From assembly GCA_011392765.1 (NCBI GenBank), contig WYCW01000001.1, positions 1,539,006 through 1,603,005 on the forward strand: a stretch of DNA of 64,000 nucleotides, in the 5' to 3' direction. Positions 53,885-63,626 of the stretch are shown in pieces. Source of the stretch: Candidatus Thiosymbion ectosymbiont of Catanema sp. Cochon2018. Its GTDB lineage: Bacteria > Pseudomonadota > Gammaproteobacteria > Chromatiales > Chromatiaceae. The position numbers were made by a program, and so were the translations under genes. Under the pieces are notes generated by a model, which saw only the letters and a list, made by a program, of their open reading frames with translations, did not search any database and had not been told where the DNA came from. Each line of letters begins with the position of its first letter. Within the stretch, counting starts at the first letter, position 1.

Positions 53885-54961
53885 TTAGGCATTTAATCTA
53901 GTTGATTCTTCATCTTTGGGTAGCGAAATCCCCATCGCCTTTGCCCGCTTTTTCCACATGCGCCGAGCGTATTGTTGCATGTCGGCTGTCTTGTCGCTTT
54001 CATCCATTATCTCCAACCCGAGCAGGGTTTCCAGGATATCTTCCATAGTAATGATGCCCTCTATACCTCCGTATTCATCGATGATCACCATGATGTGCGT
54101 TCGCTGGTGCAGCACTTCATCAAATGCATCAGATAATGAGGTTTTGTCTGATAATGTATGCAGATCACGTCGATGGGTTTCCAGGGTATTGTCCGTATTG
54201 CCGCGTGCCTGTGCCAGTAACAGATCATCCTTTAGCACAAAGCCGGTTAACACTTCATCGTTTTCGGCATAAACCGGAATGCGAGAGAAGCGAGAGTCAT
54301 AGTGTTTATCGAAATACTCGTAAACCGTCAACGATTCGGGTAATGAAAACACAACCGGGCGCGGCGTCATCACATCAGTGACCTGTGTTTCGTGCAGAAG
54401 GAACATGTTTTTCAGGATGCGTGATTCTCGCTCTTCCAGTTGACCTTCCTGCTCGCCGAGGTCGGCCATAGCGGCAAATTCTTTGCGGCTGAAGCCTTCA
54501 ATTTTCATATCTCGAGAAAGACCACGCGTCAGTAACTCAGACAGCATTACAAAAGGGTACAGCGCCCATACCAGGAACTTGAGCCAGTGCGCCGTCATGC
54601 TTGACAGCCGACGCCAGTAAGTCGCGCCCAGTGTTTTAGGGATAATCTCTGAAAATATCAGGATCATCAGCGTCAGGGTTGCAGATATCAGTCCCACCCA
54701 TGTTCTGCCAAACACCACGGCCGCCTGCGCTCCGGCACCAACAGCACCTACTGTGTGGGCTATGGTGTTAAGTGTCAAGATCGCAGCCAGCGGCTTGTTG
54801 ATATCCCCCTTGAGCTCGCGCAACAGTGAGCCCGAGCTTTTGTCTTCCTGTTCAAGTACGCTGATATGAGCCGTAGTAACACTGAGCAGTACGGCTTCTG
54901 AAATTGAACATATAAACGAAAAGATTAAGGCGGTGGCCACATAAACGATGAGTAAGGTCAT
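53885..54961 (-). CDS. CNNM/CBS-domain membrane protein (hemolysin C/CorC-like)
   Basis: A 358-residue protein with an N-terminal CNNM transmembrane domain (about 1-150; SEAVLLSV, FSEIIPKTLG) and a CBS pair (about 195-320; VMTPRPVVFSL, DEYGGIEGIITMEDILETL). Relatives move Mg or other divalent cations or Na. It is unusually large for a cassette gene. The TAA stop lies within the attC core GCCTAAC on the minus strand. Confidence 0.9.
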   Translation of the reverse strand: MTLLIVYVATALIFSFICSISEAVLLSVTTAHISVLEQEDKSSGSLLRELKGDINKPLAAILTLNTIAHTVGAVGAGAQAAVVFGRTWVGLISATLTLMILIFSEIIPKTLGATYWRRLSSMTAHWLKFLVWALYPFVMLSELLTRGLSRDMKIEGFSRKEFAAMADLGEQEGQLEERESRILKNMFLLHETQVTDVMTPRPVVFSLPESLTVYEYFDKHYDSRFSRIPVYAENDEVLTGFVLKDDLLLAQARGNTDNTLETHRRDLHTLSDKTSLSDAFDEVLHQRTHIMVIIDEYGGIEGIITMEDILETLLGLEIMDESDKTADMQQYARRMWKKRAKAMGISLPKDEESTRLNA

Positions 54962-55016
54962 TCTGGCAAGATAATTGATAGTGTAAAGGGGGCTGGCCTA
55001 TTAATAGTATTTGGTT

Positions 55017-55120
55017 GTCTAACGTTTGGGCTCAGGCGCCCAATGCCGCGTGGCACTGAGCTTGGAAGTTGCAGAGGAGCCGGACCGCGGCATTGGGTCA
55101 CCTGCAGCCAAATGTTAGGC
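55017..55120 (-). other. attC recombination site (best preserved)
   Basis: Cores GTCTAAC (55017-55023) and GTTAGGC (55114-55120) enclose TTTGGGCTCAGGCG and its partner, plus CCCAATGCCGCG/CGCGGCATTGGG. Length 104 bp, normal for chromosomal integron attC sites. Confidence 0.88.
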
Positions 55121-55187
55121 GAATGATCTGTGAAAAACGACCTATCAATTGAGCCTGGCTCCTTTTTCCGTTATTGCTTGATGATTA

Positions 55188-56066
55188 TTAATAGCTTGCA
55201 ATCTTCTCTTGACACAACATCCCTGTTAATTGTCGTAAATGCTTTACGCGTTCCGCCAGCCATATTAGTTCTTCCTGAGAAATTTTGTAATGCTCTGAAT
55301 AACGTGCATCAACATACGCATTCTTTAGCAACTGAAAACAACGGCGATGAATTTTATTGTCTTGTGGAAATACCTCGGCAACGCGTTCATCTCGTGAAAT
55401 GACCAACGAGTTAAGCTGTTTCAGGTTATGCGTGTTCGGTTTGTAGTTGGTTAAGACCAACAGCAGGCATGCAAAGTAACGCTCTGTAGCTTGGTGAAGC
55501 AGGAAAGCTCCCATTTTTAGTCTTTCTTTACTTAATGCATATTCGTATTGATCAAAAAATTCATTTGCACTCTCGAACCATTGATTATAATGTTTCTCTG
55601 CAATGATTTTATATTCTTCAGGAGTTAGCTTGCTGGGTTCCGCTAGTTCACGTTTATCGGTTTCATACAGTACGATACCTTCCCGCTTGATGTCAGTGAA
55701 AAAGTATTGTCCCTTGACTAAAGCATCGTTTACTTCTTCCAGTGTATGGACCAATATATTTAAGGGCTGGCGTACTCGTAAAGCAATGCGATCTTCCGCG
55801 GTATGCCAGATCTTATACTCTTCAACGAGTTCTCTTTTGTTGACAATAACTAAAATGTCATAATCGCTAACGTAACTGTGAGCCGGATCATTTACCCATT
55901 TTCCTGTAGCATGACTACCAAATAGGATGATTTTTAATATCCTGCCGTGTTTTTTCTTACCAGTAGCAAATCCTGTGACTTGTTCAAACTCGTCACGAAG
56001 GACAGTGACAATATGGACTAGATTGTCCTGCCGGGATGCTGGCAAATGATCAAGATTCTTTTTCAT
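55188..56066 (-). CDS. Nucleotidyltransferase-HEPN fusion protein
   Basis: A 292-residue protein. The N-terminal half is a minimal nucleotidyltransferase (IILFGSHATGKW then SDYDILVIV, the GS and DxD motifs). The C-terminal half is a HEPN domain with LLHQATERYFACLLLVLTNY and RYSEHYKIS (Rx4H-like). Related two-gene MNT/HEPN systems are TA modules in which the transferase modifies the HEPN RNase; here both are in one chain. It was probably acquired as a cassette. Confidence 0.85.
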   Translation of the reverse strand: MKKNLDHLPASRQDNLVHIVTVLRDEFEQVTGFATGKKKHGRILKIILFGSHATGKWVNDPAHSYVSDYDILVIVNKRELVEEYKIWHTAEDRIALRVRQPLNILVHTLEEVNDALVKGQYFFTDIKREGIVLYETDKRELAEPSKLTPEEYKIIAEKHYNQWFESANEFFDQYEYALSKERLKMGAFLLHQATERYFACLLLVLTNYKPNTHNLKQLNSLVISRDERVAEVFPQDNKIHRRCFQLLKNAYVDARYSEHYKISQEELIWLAERVKHLRQLTGMLCQEKIASY

Positions 56067-56120
56067 CCGACCACACTACTATTAATAAGGCTAAGCTCAA
56101 AATTGATTCCTCTTTAAAAG

Positions 56121-56214
56121 GCATAACGTAACGGGTAAATTGGCGCCTACTGCGCTGGCAAGATCGTTCAGATTTGCTACGAGCTTGACGCGCAGTAGGC
56201 CCCGCATGTTAGGC
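56121..56214 (-). other. attC-like recombination site
   Basis: GTTAGGC core at 56208-56214, GCATAAC at 56121-56127, and inner stem GCGCCTACTGCGC/GCGCAGTAGGC. A further GCCTAAC core is at 56254-56260. Confidence 0.75.
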
Positions 56215-56286
56215 GGTTTTGATCTTTGGTTAACAAATCGAATTGAGTATGGCGCCTAACCCTTTAGTCACCTTTATTCGCCTTCA

Positions 56287-56646
56287 TTAATATGCACCAT
56301 CGCATGCGCAACGGCCAAGATCCCAAGAAACAGCTGCAAGCGGGAGGTTAAACTTAGCATAAACAAGCCCCACCACAGCATCTCTGGAATTTCTACAGCT
56401 ACCTTCATCAGTAACCCCATAACGCGCCAGTTCATCCTTATTGTCCTTGATGGCGATTACTGTTTGCATATAGTAAGGATGTCCTATCCAGTGAGCACAA
56501 GTTAGCCTTGGCGGAACAACAACATCGGCGATGCAGTGATGAGGATGCCATCGCGTACAATCGGCGTAGGCAACGGAAAATGTGATCGACAACAACACCA
56601 TTGAGCTAGCCGCGATTGGGGCTCGCAAAAAGCGTGCAATGTTCAT
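56287..56646 (-). CDS. Secreted Cys-rich hypothetical protein
   Basis: A 119-residue protein with a signal peptide (hydrophobic 10-25, cleavage near AYA) and a mature domain with six Cys (including CTRWHPHHC and GRCACDGAY). Not recognised. The cassette boundary GTTAGGC lies about 57 nt upstream of the start (core at 56703-56709 on the plus strand as GCCTAAC). Confidence 0.65.
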   Translation of the reverse strand: MNIARFLRAPIAASSMVLLSITFSVAYADCTRWHPHHCIADVVVPPRLTCAHWIGHPYYMQTVIAIKDNKDELARYGVTDEGSCRNSRDAVVGLVYAKFNLPLAAVSWDLGRCACDGAY

Positions 56647-56702
56647 GGTTTCATCTTCCTCTTAGTTATAACTTGACCTTATGAAGTGAAAGTAGATCGA
56701 TC

Positions 56703-56760
56703 GCCTAACAGGTAGTAGACGGCGAGTTGCCGTGTTTAAGTCCGTCGGAACGCCTTATAT
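56703..56760 (-). other. Partial attC-like site
   Basis: GCCTAAC core at 56703-56709 followed by ACGGCGAGTTGCCGT, a short hairpin. The far core is not clear. From here to 56949 I see no gene. Confidence 0.4.
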
Positions 56761-56949
56761 ACCACAACTATTGCTTCTTTTTATTGCCTCGGTCTCTCCC
56801 ATCGAACAACTACGGCGAACTTCCATCTAGTGCTTGATCCCTATGGCTACCGCGTCTATGCTGGTCGGATGATACAGTAGGGTTCGCTGTGCGGACCGCT
56901 GGGATGTTGCGGTCTACGCATTAAGCACTACCTTAGGTTCTTTGTGCTC

Positions 56950-57180
56950 TCAGATAAGAGCGTTGAACTCCTCAACAGTCAGACCGCATTGCTTGATGAT
57001 GGCTCGCAATGTGCCCTTTGCTACAACCCGATGATCCGGAACGACCTGCCGGCTATGGGGTTCCATGGTTTGGCGTAGGATGATGTGACTTCCTTTTTGC
57101 CTGTCTTTCTCATACCCAATCTTCTGCAATGCAGCGACGACCTGTCTACCTGAGACCTGGGGAAGGGCATCACACAGCAA
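56950..57180 (-). CDS. hicA: HicA-type mRNA interferase toxin
   Basis: A 76-residue toxin with the double-stranded-RNA-binding fold: VSGRQVVAALQKIGYEKDRQ, KGSHIILRQ (catalytic His) and VPDHRVVAKGTLRAIIKQCG. No ATG fits; TTG at 57180 is the likely start, overlapping the hicB end by 11 nt. The antitoxin precedes the toxin. Confidence 0.85.
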   Translation of the reverse strand: MLCDALPQVSGRQVVAALQKIGYEKDRQKGSHIILRQTMEPHSRQVVPDHRVVAKGTLRAIIKQCGLTVEEFNALI

Positions 57181-57382
57181 CCTCGATAATTTCTTCGGAG
57201 ATGCTGGGAGGAACCGGTTCCCCATGTACTGCAAGGCTTTCGAGATAGATCTCGATAGCCTCATGAACATTCGTAAGGGCCTCAAGCCTGGTTCCACCCT
57301 GGGAGATGCAACCAGGAAGTGACGGAACCTCTGCGACGAAGACCCCATCCTCATCCTGCTCAATGACAACTCGGTACCTCAT
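57170..57382 (-). CDS. hicB: HicB-type antitoxin
   Basis: A 70-residue HicB: MRYRVVIEQDEDGVFVAEVP, SLPGCISQGGTRLEALTNV. No separate DNA-binding domain, as in short HicB proteins. Coupled to hicA downstream. Confidence 0.88.
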   Translation of the reverse strand: MRYRVVIEQDEDGVFVAEVPSLPGCISQGGTRLEALTNVHEAIEIYLESLAVHGEPVPPSISEEIIEVAV

Positions 57383-57638
57383 GCTATTTGCCTTTGCCTA
57401 CGGAGTTGAGACTGTGAAAGTATTGCCGGATTTTCGAAGCGTCAGGGACAGGAAAACACAATTTCCCTGAATTAAACAGCAAGGGCGTTTCCTTGTCTCA
57501 CTTGGTACGGAATTTAGCGTGAAATAGAGCAACTCCCTCCCACCGTTTCCGGGAATGGCGAATACTTTCACAGTCTCAGTTGTAAGGTATCGAGGTCAGA
57601 AATGTAGGTTGGGGTGAGGAACGAACCCCAACAAATCA

Positions 57639-57827
57639 CTAAACCCTTTCCCTCACGGCGCTTTTCTCTGGTTTAGGCTTGCGAGCTGGAAACGATACGA
57701 GTTTACGCCCGCTTTCTGCTTGCTTAATTTGTATATCTTTGCAAATTGCATCGATATCGAAGTTAAGCTGCCGGGCATATTCTTCTCGAAACTTATGGAT
57801 CTCTTCTACAATAGGATCATGCCACAT
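57639..57827 (-). CDS. Small antitoxin partner of the VapC toxin
   Basis: A 62-residue protein (MWHDPIVEEIHKFREEYARQ, then LNFDIDAICKDIQIKQ and a Lys/Pro/Arg-rich tail). Short proteins of this form commonly follow PIN toxins and are thought to be the antitoxins. It starts 2 nt after the PIN gene stop. Confidence 0.7.
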   Translation of the reverse strand: MWHDPIVEEIHKFREEYARQLNFDIDAICKDIQIKQAESGRKLVSFPARKPKPEKSAVRERV

Positions 57828-57829
57828 AG

Positions 57830-58303
57830 TTACGTTCCTAGTAGCTCTTGAGGAGTACAGATAATCGGAGGCTCGAAGCCTTTGGAACGACACATACTTT
57901 CGATACGAGGACGAATCACGGCATTGTTAATGTGTGTGCAATTCCAGGTAAGCAGGTATTCGACGCCATGGACAGCAGCAACCGCAATATGGAAGGCATC
58001 GATTTGAGCTTTGGGTGGCAACGGAACGTTTTCAATCAGACCCCTCGCAAGTTTTCCGACCTCATTTGTTACTGAGAGCTCCGGGATCGGTGCAATTACC
58101 TTCATTCGGCGCGCCGCGGCATCCGCATCTCCGGCTGCAGCTTCTCGTGAAACGAATTCCGAAATTACCAGATCGAAATCGGCACGACAGGCATCCCACC
58201 ATTCTTGAGTAAGTTCTTGATTCGCCGCAACCACCAGATCTCGGCTGGTTCTCGCGGTGAGATAGCTCACTATTGATGTCTCGACGTATACCTTTTGTTT
58301 CAC
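57830..58303 (-). CDS. VapC-family PIN toxin
   Basis: A 157-residue PIN protein: KVYVETSIVSYLTARTSRDL (first acid as Glu-Thr-Ser), ISEFVSREAAAGD, AFHIAVAAVHGVEYLLTWNC and THINNAVIRPRIE. It lies immediately downstream of pheS, at the far edge of the insert. Confidence 0.87.
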   Translation of the reverse strand: MKQKVYVETSIVSYLTARTSRDLVVAANQELTQEWWDACRADFDLVISEFVSREAAAGDADAAARRMKVIAPIPELSVTNEVGKLARGLIENVPLPPKAQIDAFHIAVAAVHGVEYLLTWNCTHINNAVIRPRIESMCRSKGFEPPIICTPQELLGT

Positions 58304-58327
58304 AATGGCAGTTGCAAATGAAAAGCC

Positions 58328-59571
<1,244 letters not shown>

Positions 59572-59684
59572 TTACTTTTTATACCGCCTTGGCTCATATA
59601 ATTTTATCGGCAATACGGATGCATATGACTCGAAATCTTTGTCGGTTGTAAAAATTGCCATTTTGTGGCTGTGTGCCGAAGAGC
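59572..59684 (-). pseudogene. vapC 3' remnant
   Basis: Encodes HKMAIFTTDKDFESYASVLP and IKLYEPRRYKK then a stop, the C-terminus of a VapC toxin. The rest of the gene is missing although the antitoxin upstream is intact. Confidence 0.7.
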
Positions 59685-59715
59685 AAATTATGAAAGCGGT
59701 ATTTGATCCTTGAAT

Positions 59716-59916
59716 TCATTTTACTTTCCTCTGTTTCTTATAATCGTAATCTTCTTCGTACTCTATCTTATTAAACAGCTTGAGGATATCTTCCCGTTTT
59801 CTACGTTGGATATACTCTTCCAGTGCTTCTGTTACTACCGCCTTTTTAGTTTTGTGTTTCCCCAACAGCTGGGCTTGCTTGATAAGACTGTCATCAATTA
59901 TTAAATTAGTAGCCAC
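59716..59916 (-). CDS. VapB-family antitoxin
   Basis: A 66-residue antitoxin with ATNLIIDDSLIKQAQLLGKH, TKKAVVTEALEEYI and a charged toxin-binding tail (EYEEDYDYKKQRK). Its toxin is reduced to a fragment. Confidence 0.82.
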   Translation of the reverse strand: MATNLIIDDSLIKQAQLLGKHKTKKAVVTEALEEYIQRRKREDILKLFNKIEYEEDYDYKKQRKVK

Positions 59917-60175
59917 GTCGTACCTCTTTACACAATCTTGTCCTCGATTACGATTGGATTGCTGGTTGCATCTTTCTCACTACGCGGTGCTTTCTTTTTC
60001 CTGATTAGCAAGAATCTTCAGCTAGGCTCACGATTGAACCACCCATGGACGCATACTATCCTGGATTTCTCAAAAAAACAGCAGCCAGAGGCCCACGCTC
60101 GGAGCGGTGGATTCGGGTAGCTGAAACTCATTGCTAATCAGGTCCTTTTTTCCTATTTTTGACCATCACAAATAA

Positions 60176-60868
60176 TCAGAACCGCCGGGGCTGGAAATCC
60201 CTGGTGTTGATGATGGAAGCGCTATCGCCCGTGGCCCGAATCACGAATAACCCCTGGTTCTGCGCATACTGGTCGCTCGCCTGCTCCGCACGCAGATAGG
60301 CTACTGCACCGAATGCCGTATGGTTCCTGTATTCAGGCAGGTAACGCTTGGCTCGGTGGAGCTGCCTGATGAATTTATCGACCAGCCCAACCCGCAGGGT
60401 CGTCTTCACCTCCACGATAACGATCTCCTCACCATTGTGCGCAATGATATCGAACTCGTAGCTCTCTCCATTACGACTGCCCTTGCGCCGGGTCGAGGTA
60501 TCGTAGACCCGGATTCCATAGTCGTCTAACAAGCGCAACAGATCCCCTTCGACCAAGCTCTCCACCAGCTTGCCCCACTGGCCCACAAATAGATCCTCCA
60601 GGGCCCGCATTTTCTTATCCGTTTCCCGGAACATACGATCCGTCTCTTGGGATCTACGTTCCCAGGCCCGTTGCGACTCTTGGAACTTGTGATCCCAGGC
60701 CCGTAGGGATTCCTGGAACTTACGATCCCAGGCCCGTTGCGACTCCTGGAACTCACGATCCCAGGCCTGTTGCGACTCCTGGAACTTACGGTCCGTCTCC
60801 TTAAACCTACGGTCCGTTTCCTGGAACAACTGCCAGACTTTTTCGAAATTCAATGCGGTTTCCGTCAT
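60176..60868 (-). CDS. Coiled-coil PD-(D/E)XK nuclease-like protein (DUF3782 type)
   Basis: A 230-residue protein. Residues about 18-85 are tandem 11-residue units related to KFQESQRAWDR, forming a coiled coil. The C-terminal half has the nuclease-like core: ESYEFDIIAHNGEEIVIVEV followed by KTTL. Related proteins are common in filamentous cyanobacteria and Chromatiales, and their role is unknown. It interrupts the rplT-pheS junction. Confidence 0.8.
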   Translation of the reverse strand: MTETALNFEKVWQLFQETDRRFKETDRKFQESQQAWDREFQESQRAWDRKFQESLRAWDHKFQESQRAWERRSQETDRMFRETDKKMRALEDLFVGQWGKLVESLVEGDLLRLLDDYGIRVYDTSTRRKGSRNGESYEFDIIAHNGEEIVIVEVKTTLRVGLVDKFIRQLHRAKRYLPEYRNHTAFGAVAYLRAEQASDQYAQNQGLFVIRATGDSASIINTRDFQPRRF

Positions 60869-61096
60869 GAAACTGGACCTCGGTAGCTGAAAATTGCCCT
60901 TTTGAGCAATAGAATGCTGAAAGAGGAAAGAACACCCACCTTATTCTCCTTGTCCAACGTTCGTGCACGCCTTTTTGCACACGTTTGGCCTCCAAGCTTT
61001 CGGGACCCTACAGCTGACCTTAACTCTGCGTTCTCGGCGTCTCAGAGATTCGAAAGAGAGGAGGCACTGCCCCTCCGAGCGCAGCGGCGCGCATCA

Positions 61097-61456
61097 TCAG
61101 ACAGCGATTGCCGCTTTCGCCTGCTCGGCCAGGGCCGCGAAGCCCGCTTTGTCGTGGTAGGCGATGTCGGCCAGCACCTTGCGGTCCACCTCGATGCCGG
61201 CCTGCTTCAGGCCGTTGATGAGACGGCTGTAGGACAAGCCGTTCTCGCGTGCGGCCGCGTTGATGCGAACGATCCACAGGGAGCGGAACTGGCGCTTTTT
61301 CTGGCGCCGATCCCGGTAGGCATATTGGCCGGCCTTGATGACGGCCTGCTTGGCAACCCGATAGACCTTACTGCGGGCACCATAGTAGCCCTTGGCCTGT
61401 TTCAGCACCTTTTTGTGACGGGCGTGTGCTGTAACGCCTCTTTTTACACGTGGCAT
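61097..61456 (-). CDS. rplT: 50S ribosomal protein L20
   Basis: A 119-residue bL20: [60 protein letters not shown]. It assembles on 23S rRNA and in many bacteria represses its own operon. It is 20 nt downstream of rpmI. Confidence 0.98.
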   Translation of the reverse strand: MPRVKRGVTAHARHKKVLKQAKGYYGARSKVYRVAKQAVIKAGQYAYRDRRQKKRQFRSLWIVRINAAARENGLSYSRLINGLKQAGIEVDRKVLADIAYHDKAGFAALAEQAKAAIAV

Positions 61457-61476
61457 CCGTATCTCTCCGGAATTGA

Positions 61477-61674
61477 TCAGCAGTAAGGAATCATTCGCCG
61501 GGCGGATTTCACATCCGCCTTGTGCAGGGCCTCGGGGTCGCGCAGATGGCGCTTCCGCTTGCTGCTCTTCTTAGTCAAGATGTGCCGCCGATGAGAGGCG
61601 TTTCGTTTGAAGGTCCCGGAGGCGTTGCGCTTAAAACGCTTGGCCGCCCCGCGGTTGGTCTTGATCTTCGGCAT
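61477..61674 (-). CDS. rpmI: 50S ribosomal protein L35
   Basis: A 65-residue bL35: [43 protein letters not shown]. infC is usually next upstream; here 2.3 kb of accessory DNA follows and infC is not in the window. Confidence 0.97.
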   Translation of the reverse strand: MPKIKTNRGAAKRFKRNASGTFKRNASHRRHILTKKSSKRKRHLRDPEALHKADVKSARRMIPYC

Positions 61675-61841
61675 TTCTTTGTCCTATTTCGCCGTTTCTT
61701 ATCGAATTATCATGTCTCTACGCACTACCGTACATGCCCGGAGGAACTCTTTTTTACCGCAAAGCCAAACGCGAATCGACGCAAATCAGTCGAATCGGTT
61801 CGCTATCAGCGTAGGTGCAAGTTTTGCGCAATGCAGCTTTA

Positions 61842-61940
61842 GGGCACTTTGAAAAATACGGTTTTCGTGAAAGGCATGTCTGAATAATCAATGGCTTGGA
61901 GTCTCCCGGTCGATGAAAACACCTATTTTTCAAGGTGCCT
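61842..61940. repeat. MITE-like element (family E)
   Basis: About 99 bp with ends GGGCACTTTGAAAAATACG and CCTATTTTTCAAGGTGCC, related to 10866-10964. Confidence 0.7.
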
Positions 61941-61941
61941 T

Positions 61942-62217
61942 TTATCTTATTGAAACTTCAAGCTTTCGCCCTAACACCGAAGCAAATTTCTCTAAGGTTG
62001 AAAACCTAATATCTTCGGCATGGTTCTCTATTCTGGAAATAGCAGATTCCTTGGTATGTAATTTTGTAGCTACTTCCTGTTGCGTTAAGCCGGATGCTTC
62101 CCTAGCCTGCTTCAATAGTGCGCCAATTTTAAAGGCCTGGTATCCTTCATCGAAACCTTCATCAAATGCTGCGTCTGTTTTTCTTCTTTCGGCAATGTAT
62201 TTTTGGAGATCACTCAT
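61942..62217 (-). CDS. HigA-type HTH antitoxin
   Basis: A 91-residue XRE-family antitoxin: MSDLQKYIAERRKTDAAFDE, ALLKQAREASGLTQQEVATK, TKESAISRIENHAEDI. In the current sequence it is in frame with the upstream toxin gene, but its own ATG at 62217 overlaps the ancestral toxin stop by ATGA. Confidence 0.85.
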   Translation of the reverse strand: MSDLQKYIAERRKTDAAFDEGFDEGYQAFKIGALLKQAREASGLTQQEVATKLHTKESAISRIENHAEDIRFSTLEKFASVLGRKLEVSIR

Positions 62218-62574
62218 GATTCTTGCCGCCTGCTCAGGTAGTCTTTCTTTCGGTTCTCCGCGATTTTGACTTCTTTCTGTGGCGTTTTCTGAAGACTTCT
62301 TTTGAAATGCATGATTCAAAACCACTACCTGATTACCGTCGAGAAAACCCAGAATTCTGAAAATGTTACTCCCAAATTGTATTCTAACTTCCAAAATTTC
62401 ATCGGTACTTGTCAATTTCTTGAAGTATCGCGAAGGAATAATTTCCGATTCTTCAATAAGTTGCAAAACCCATGCTGTCTTTTGCGCTTGCTTGGATGAC
62501 AGTGACTCCAAGAATTCTTCTACAGGACAGTACCCGGATGCAGTTCTATAAAATAGGATTTCTCTCATACACAA
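62214..62574 (-). pseudogene. HigB-type toxin with a one-base frameshift
   Basis: A Gp49-like RelE-superfamily toxin: ILFYRTASGYCPVEEFLESL, YFKKLTSTDEILEVRIQFGS, IFRILGFLDGNQVVVLNHAF. After QKKSS the frame changes. Skipping one base near 62289-62291 restores KTPQKEVKIAENRKKDYLSR and a stop at 62214, the usual family end. As read, translation continues through to HigA, giving a 210-residue fusion. It may be real or a sequencing error. Confidence 0.8.
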
Positions 62575-62672
62575 AGGTTAGCCGAATTATAATTAAGCTA
62601 AAGCTAAGGCTGGCCTCTGTTTGGAATGAGGAAAATCAGAGAACGGAAACGAAAACGGAAAAGGAACGATAA

Positions 62673-62933
62673 CTATTGAGCCAACTGCAGGTATGACCAT
62701 GCTTGATCCTCTTCCGGTTTATCCCAATCTTCGGCCAAAGACCGCTCACTTAGGAGCGATTCCTGATTAGGAAAACCAAGTGGTTCTTCTTCCAAAATCG
62801 TTACCAATGCACGGTGAGCAGACTTGACCTGCACCATTTCCGAAAGGTGTACCATGCCATCCTCATCGTAGTCATGTTCCCGCGCGATGTCGTCTTTGAT
62901 TTTCCATAGATCCTCGATGATTTCATCCGCCAT
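62673..62933 (-). CDS. Antitoxin-like small protein, possibly chimeric
   Basis: An 86-residue protein. Residues 1-25 (MADEIIEDLWKIKDDIAREH) match the start of one antitoxin-like family, while the end (LLSERSLAEDWDKPEEDQAW) matches the tail of another, suggesting a fusion of two decayed genes. No toxin partner is adjacent. Confidence 0.55.
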   Translation of the reverse strand: MADEIIEDLWKIKDDIAREHDYDEDGMVHLSEMVQVKSAHRALVTILEEEPLGFPNQESLLSERSLAEDWDKPEEDQAWSYLQLAQ

Positions 62934-63021
62934 TTCCACCTACTCCCATCAGATCTTGTGGTGTGCGGATATCCGGACGTCCATACCCGTTAGCGGAATA
63001 TACTCAGTCGAATCGGCCTGT

Positions 63022-63237
63022 TCATAATATTCTTTCCAATGGTAAGCCCACTTCATCTTCAATTTCCTTATACTCGCTTTTGAGATATTCGAGAAATTGT
63101 GTCAACTGAAGATGGTGCTCTTCGTAATCACTCTTATCGCGTATGGTTTCACTCCTGAGAAGCCCTTCCTGATAAAGAGTTGCATCTCTGACCGAAGATA
63201 TAAGAAGGGGTGCCCAAGTATCTGGAACCTGCATCAA
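63022..63237 (-). CDS. Hypothetical small protein
   Basis: A 71-residue charged helical protein (HHLQLTQFLEYLKSEYKEIE) on the same strand as its neighbours. Not recognised; the length and context suggest another TA-like component. Confidence 0.4.
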   Translation of the reverse strand: MMQVPDTWAPLLISSVRDATLYQEGLLRSETIRDKSDYEEHHLQLTQFLEYLKSEYKEIEDEVGLPLERIL

Positions 63238-63359
63238 ACCACTTCCTTAATCAACTGCATTGCCAATTGATTCAATAAACGCTTGAATCTTGCCAGTAGC
63301 ATATCAAAAGCAGGAGCCGGTGTATAATGGGTTGCTCCAAAAATCGTATCAGCTTTTGA

Positions 63360-63626
63360 TCAGGCCGCTCTGGCTTGCGACGTAGCAATCAGCATACTTT
63401 CTATACTCAAATGGTAATCTATATCGGGCCACTCGATTCCCGTATTCGCACAAATAAATCTGTAGTTGACTATTTGATTGAATGTGGCATTCTGCAATTC
63501 CTTATACCATATTATCGGAGTCGATATGATGCGCCCATCAACTAATTCCACATGAAGATATTGGTCGTCGAACCGCACCTTTTTACCTTTGGGCGAAGGA
63601 TTTATCCCAACCTCTGATAAAATCAT
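63360..63626 (-). CDS. DUF2442 protein
   Basis: An 88-residue protein with the DUF2442 pattern (KVRFDDQYLHVELVDGRIIS, TPIIWYKEL, IEWPDIDYHLSIESML). It overlaps the DUF4160 gene upstream by 44 nt. This pair recurs widely and is suspected to be a TA-like module. Confidence 0.85.
   Translation of the reverse strand: MILSEVGINPSPKGKKVRFDDQYLHVELVDGRIISTPIIWYKELQNATFNQIVNYRFICANTGIEWPDIDYHLSIESMLIATSQARAA

Larger units (their letters stand above)
50560..56720. mobile_element. Integron-like cassette cluster without integrase (CALIN)
   Basis: All intact genes here are on the minus strand and most are TA or small accessory genes. Between them are attC-like sites with GTTRRRY/RYYYAAC cores (best at 55017-55120, 53703-53806, 52593-52703 and 56121-56214). 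Two genes have their stop codons inside the core, as expected for cassettes. No tyrosine integrase (intI) or attI is in the window. Base composition is clearly more AT-rich than the flanks. Confidence 0.8.

Noticed and set aside
53647-53892. 81-codon ORF beginning MPNKALVRTQ
   Set aside because: It runs through two attC-like sites; short ORFs of this form are common artefacts of attC sequence.
55130-55402. 90-codon plus-strand ORF
   Set aside because: Antisense shadow of the nucleotidyltransferase-HEPN gene.
50012-58327. Integron integrase gene
   Set aside because: No tyrosine recombinase motifs in any frame, so the cluster is called CALIN rather than a complete integron.
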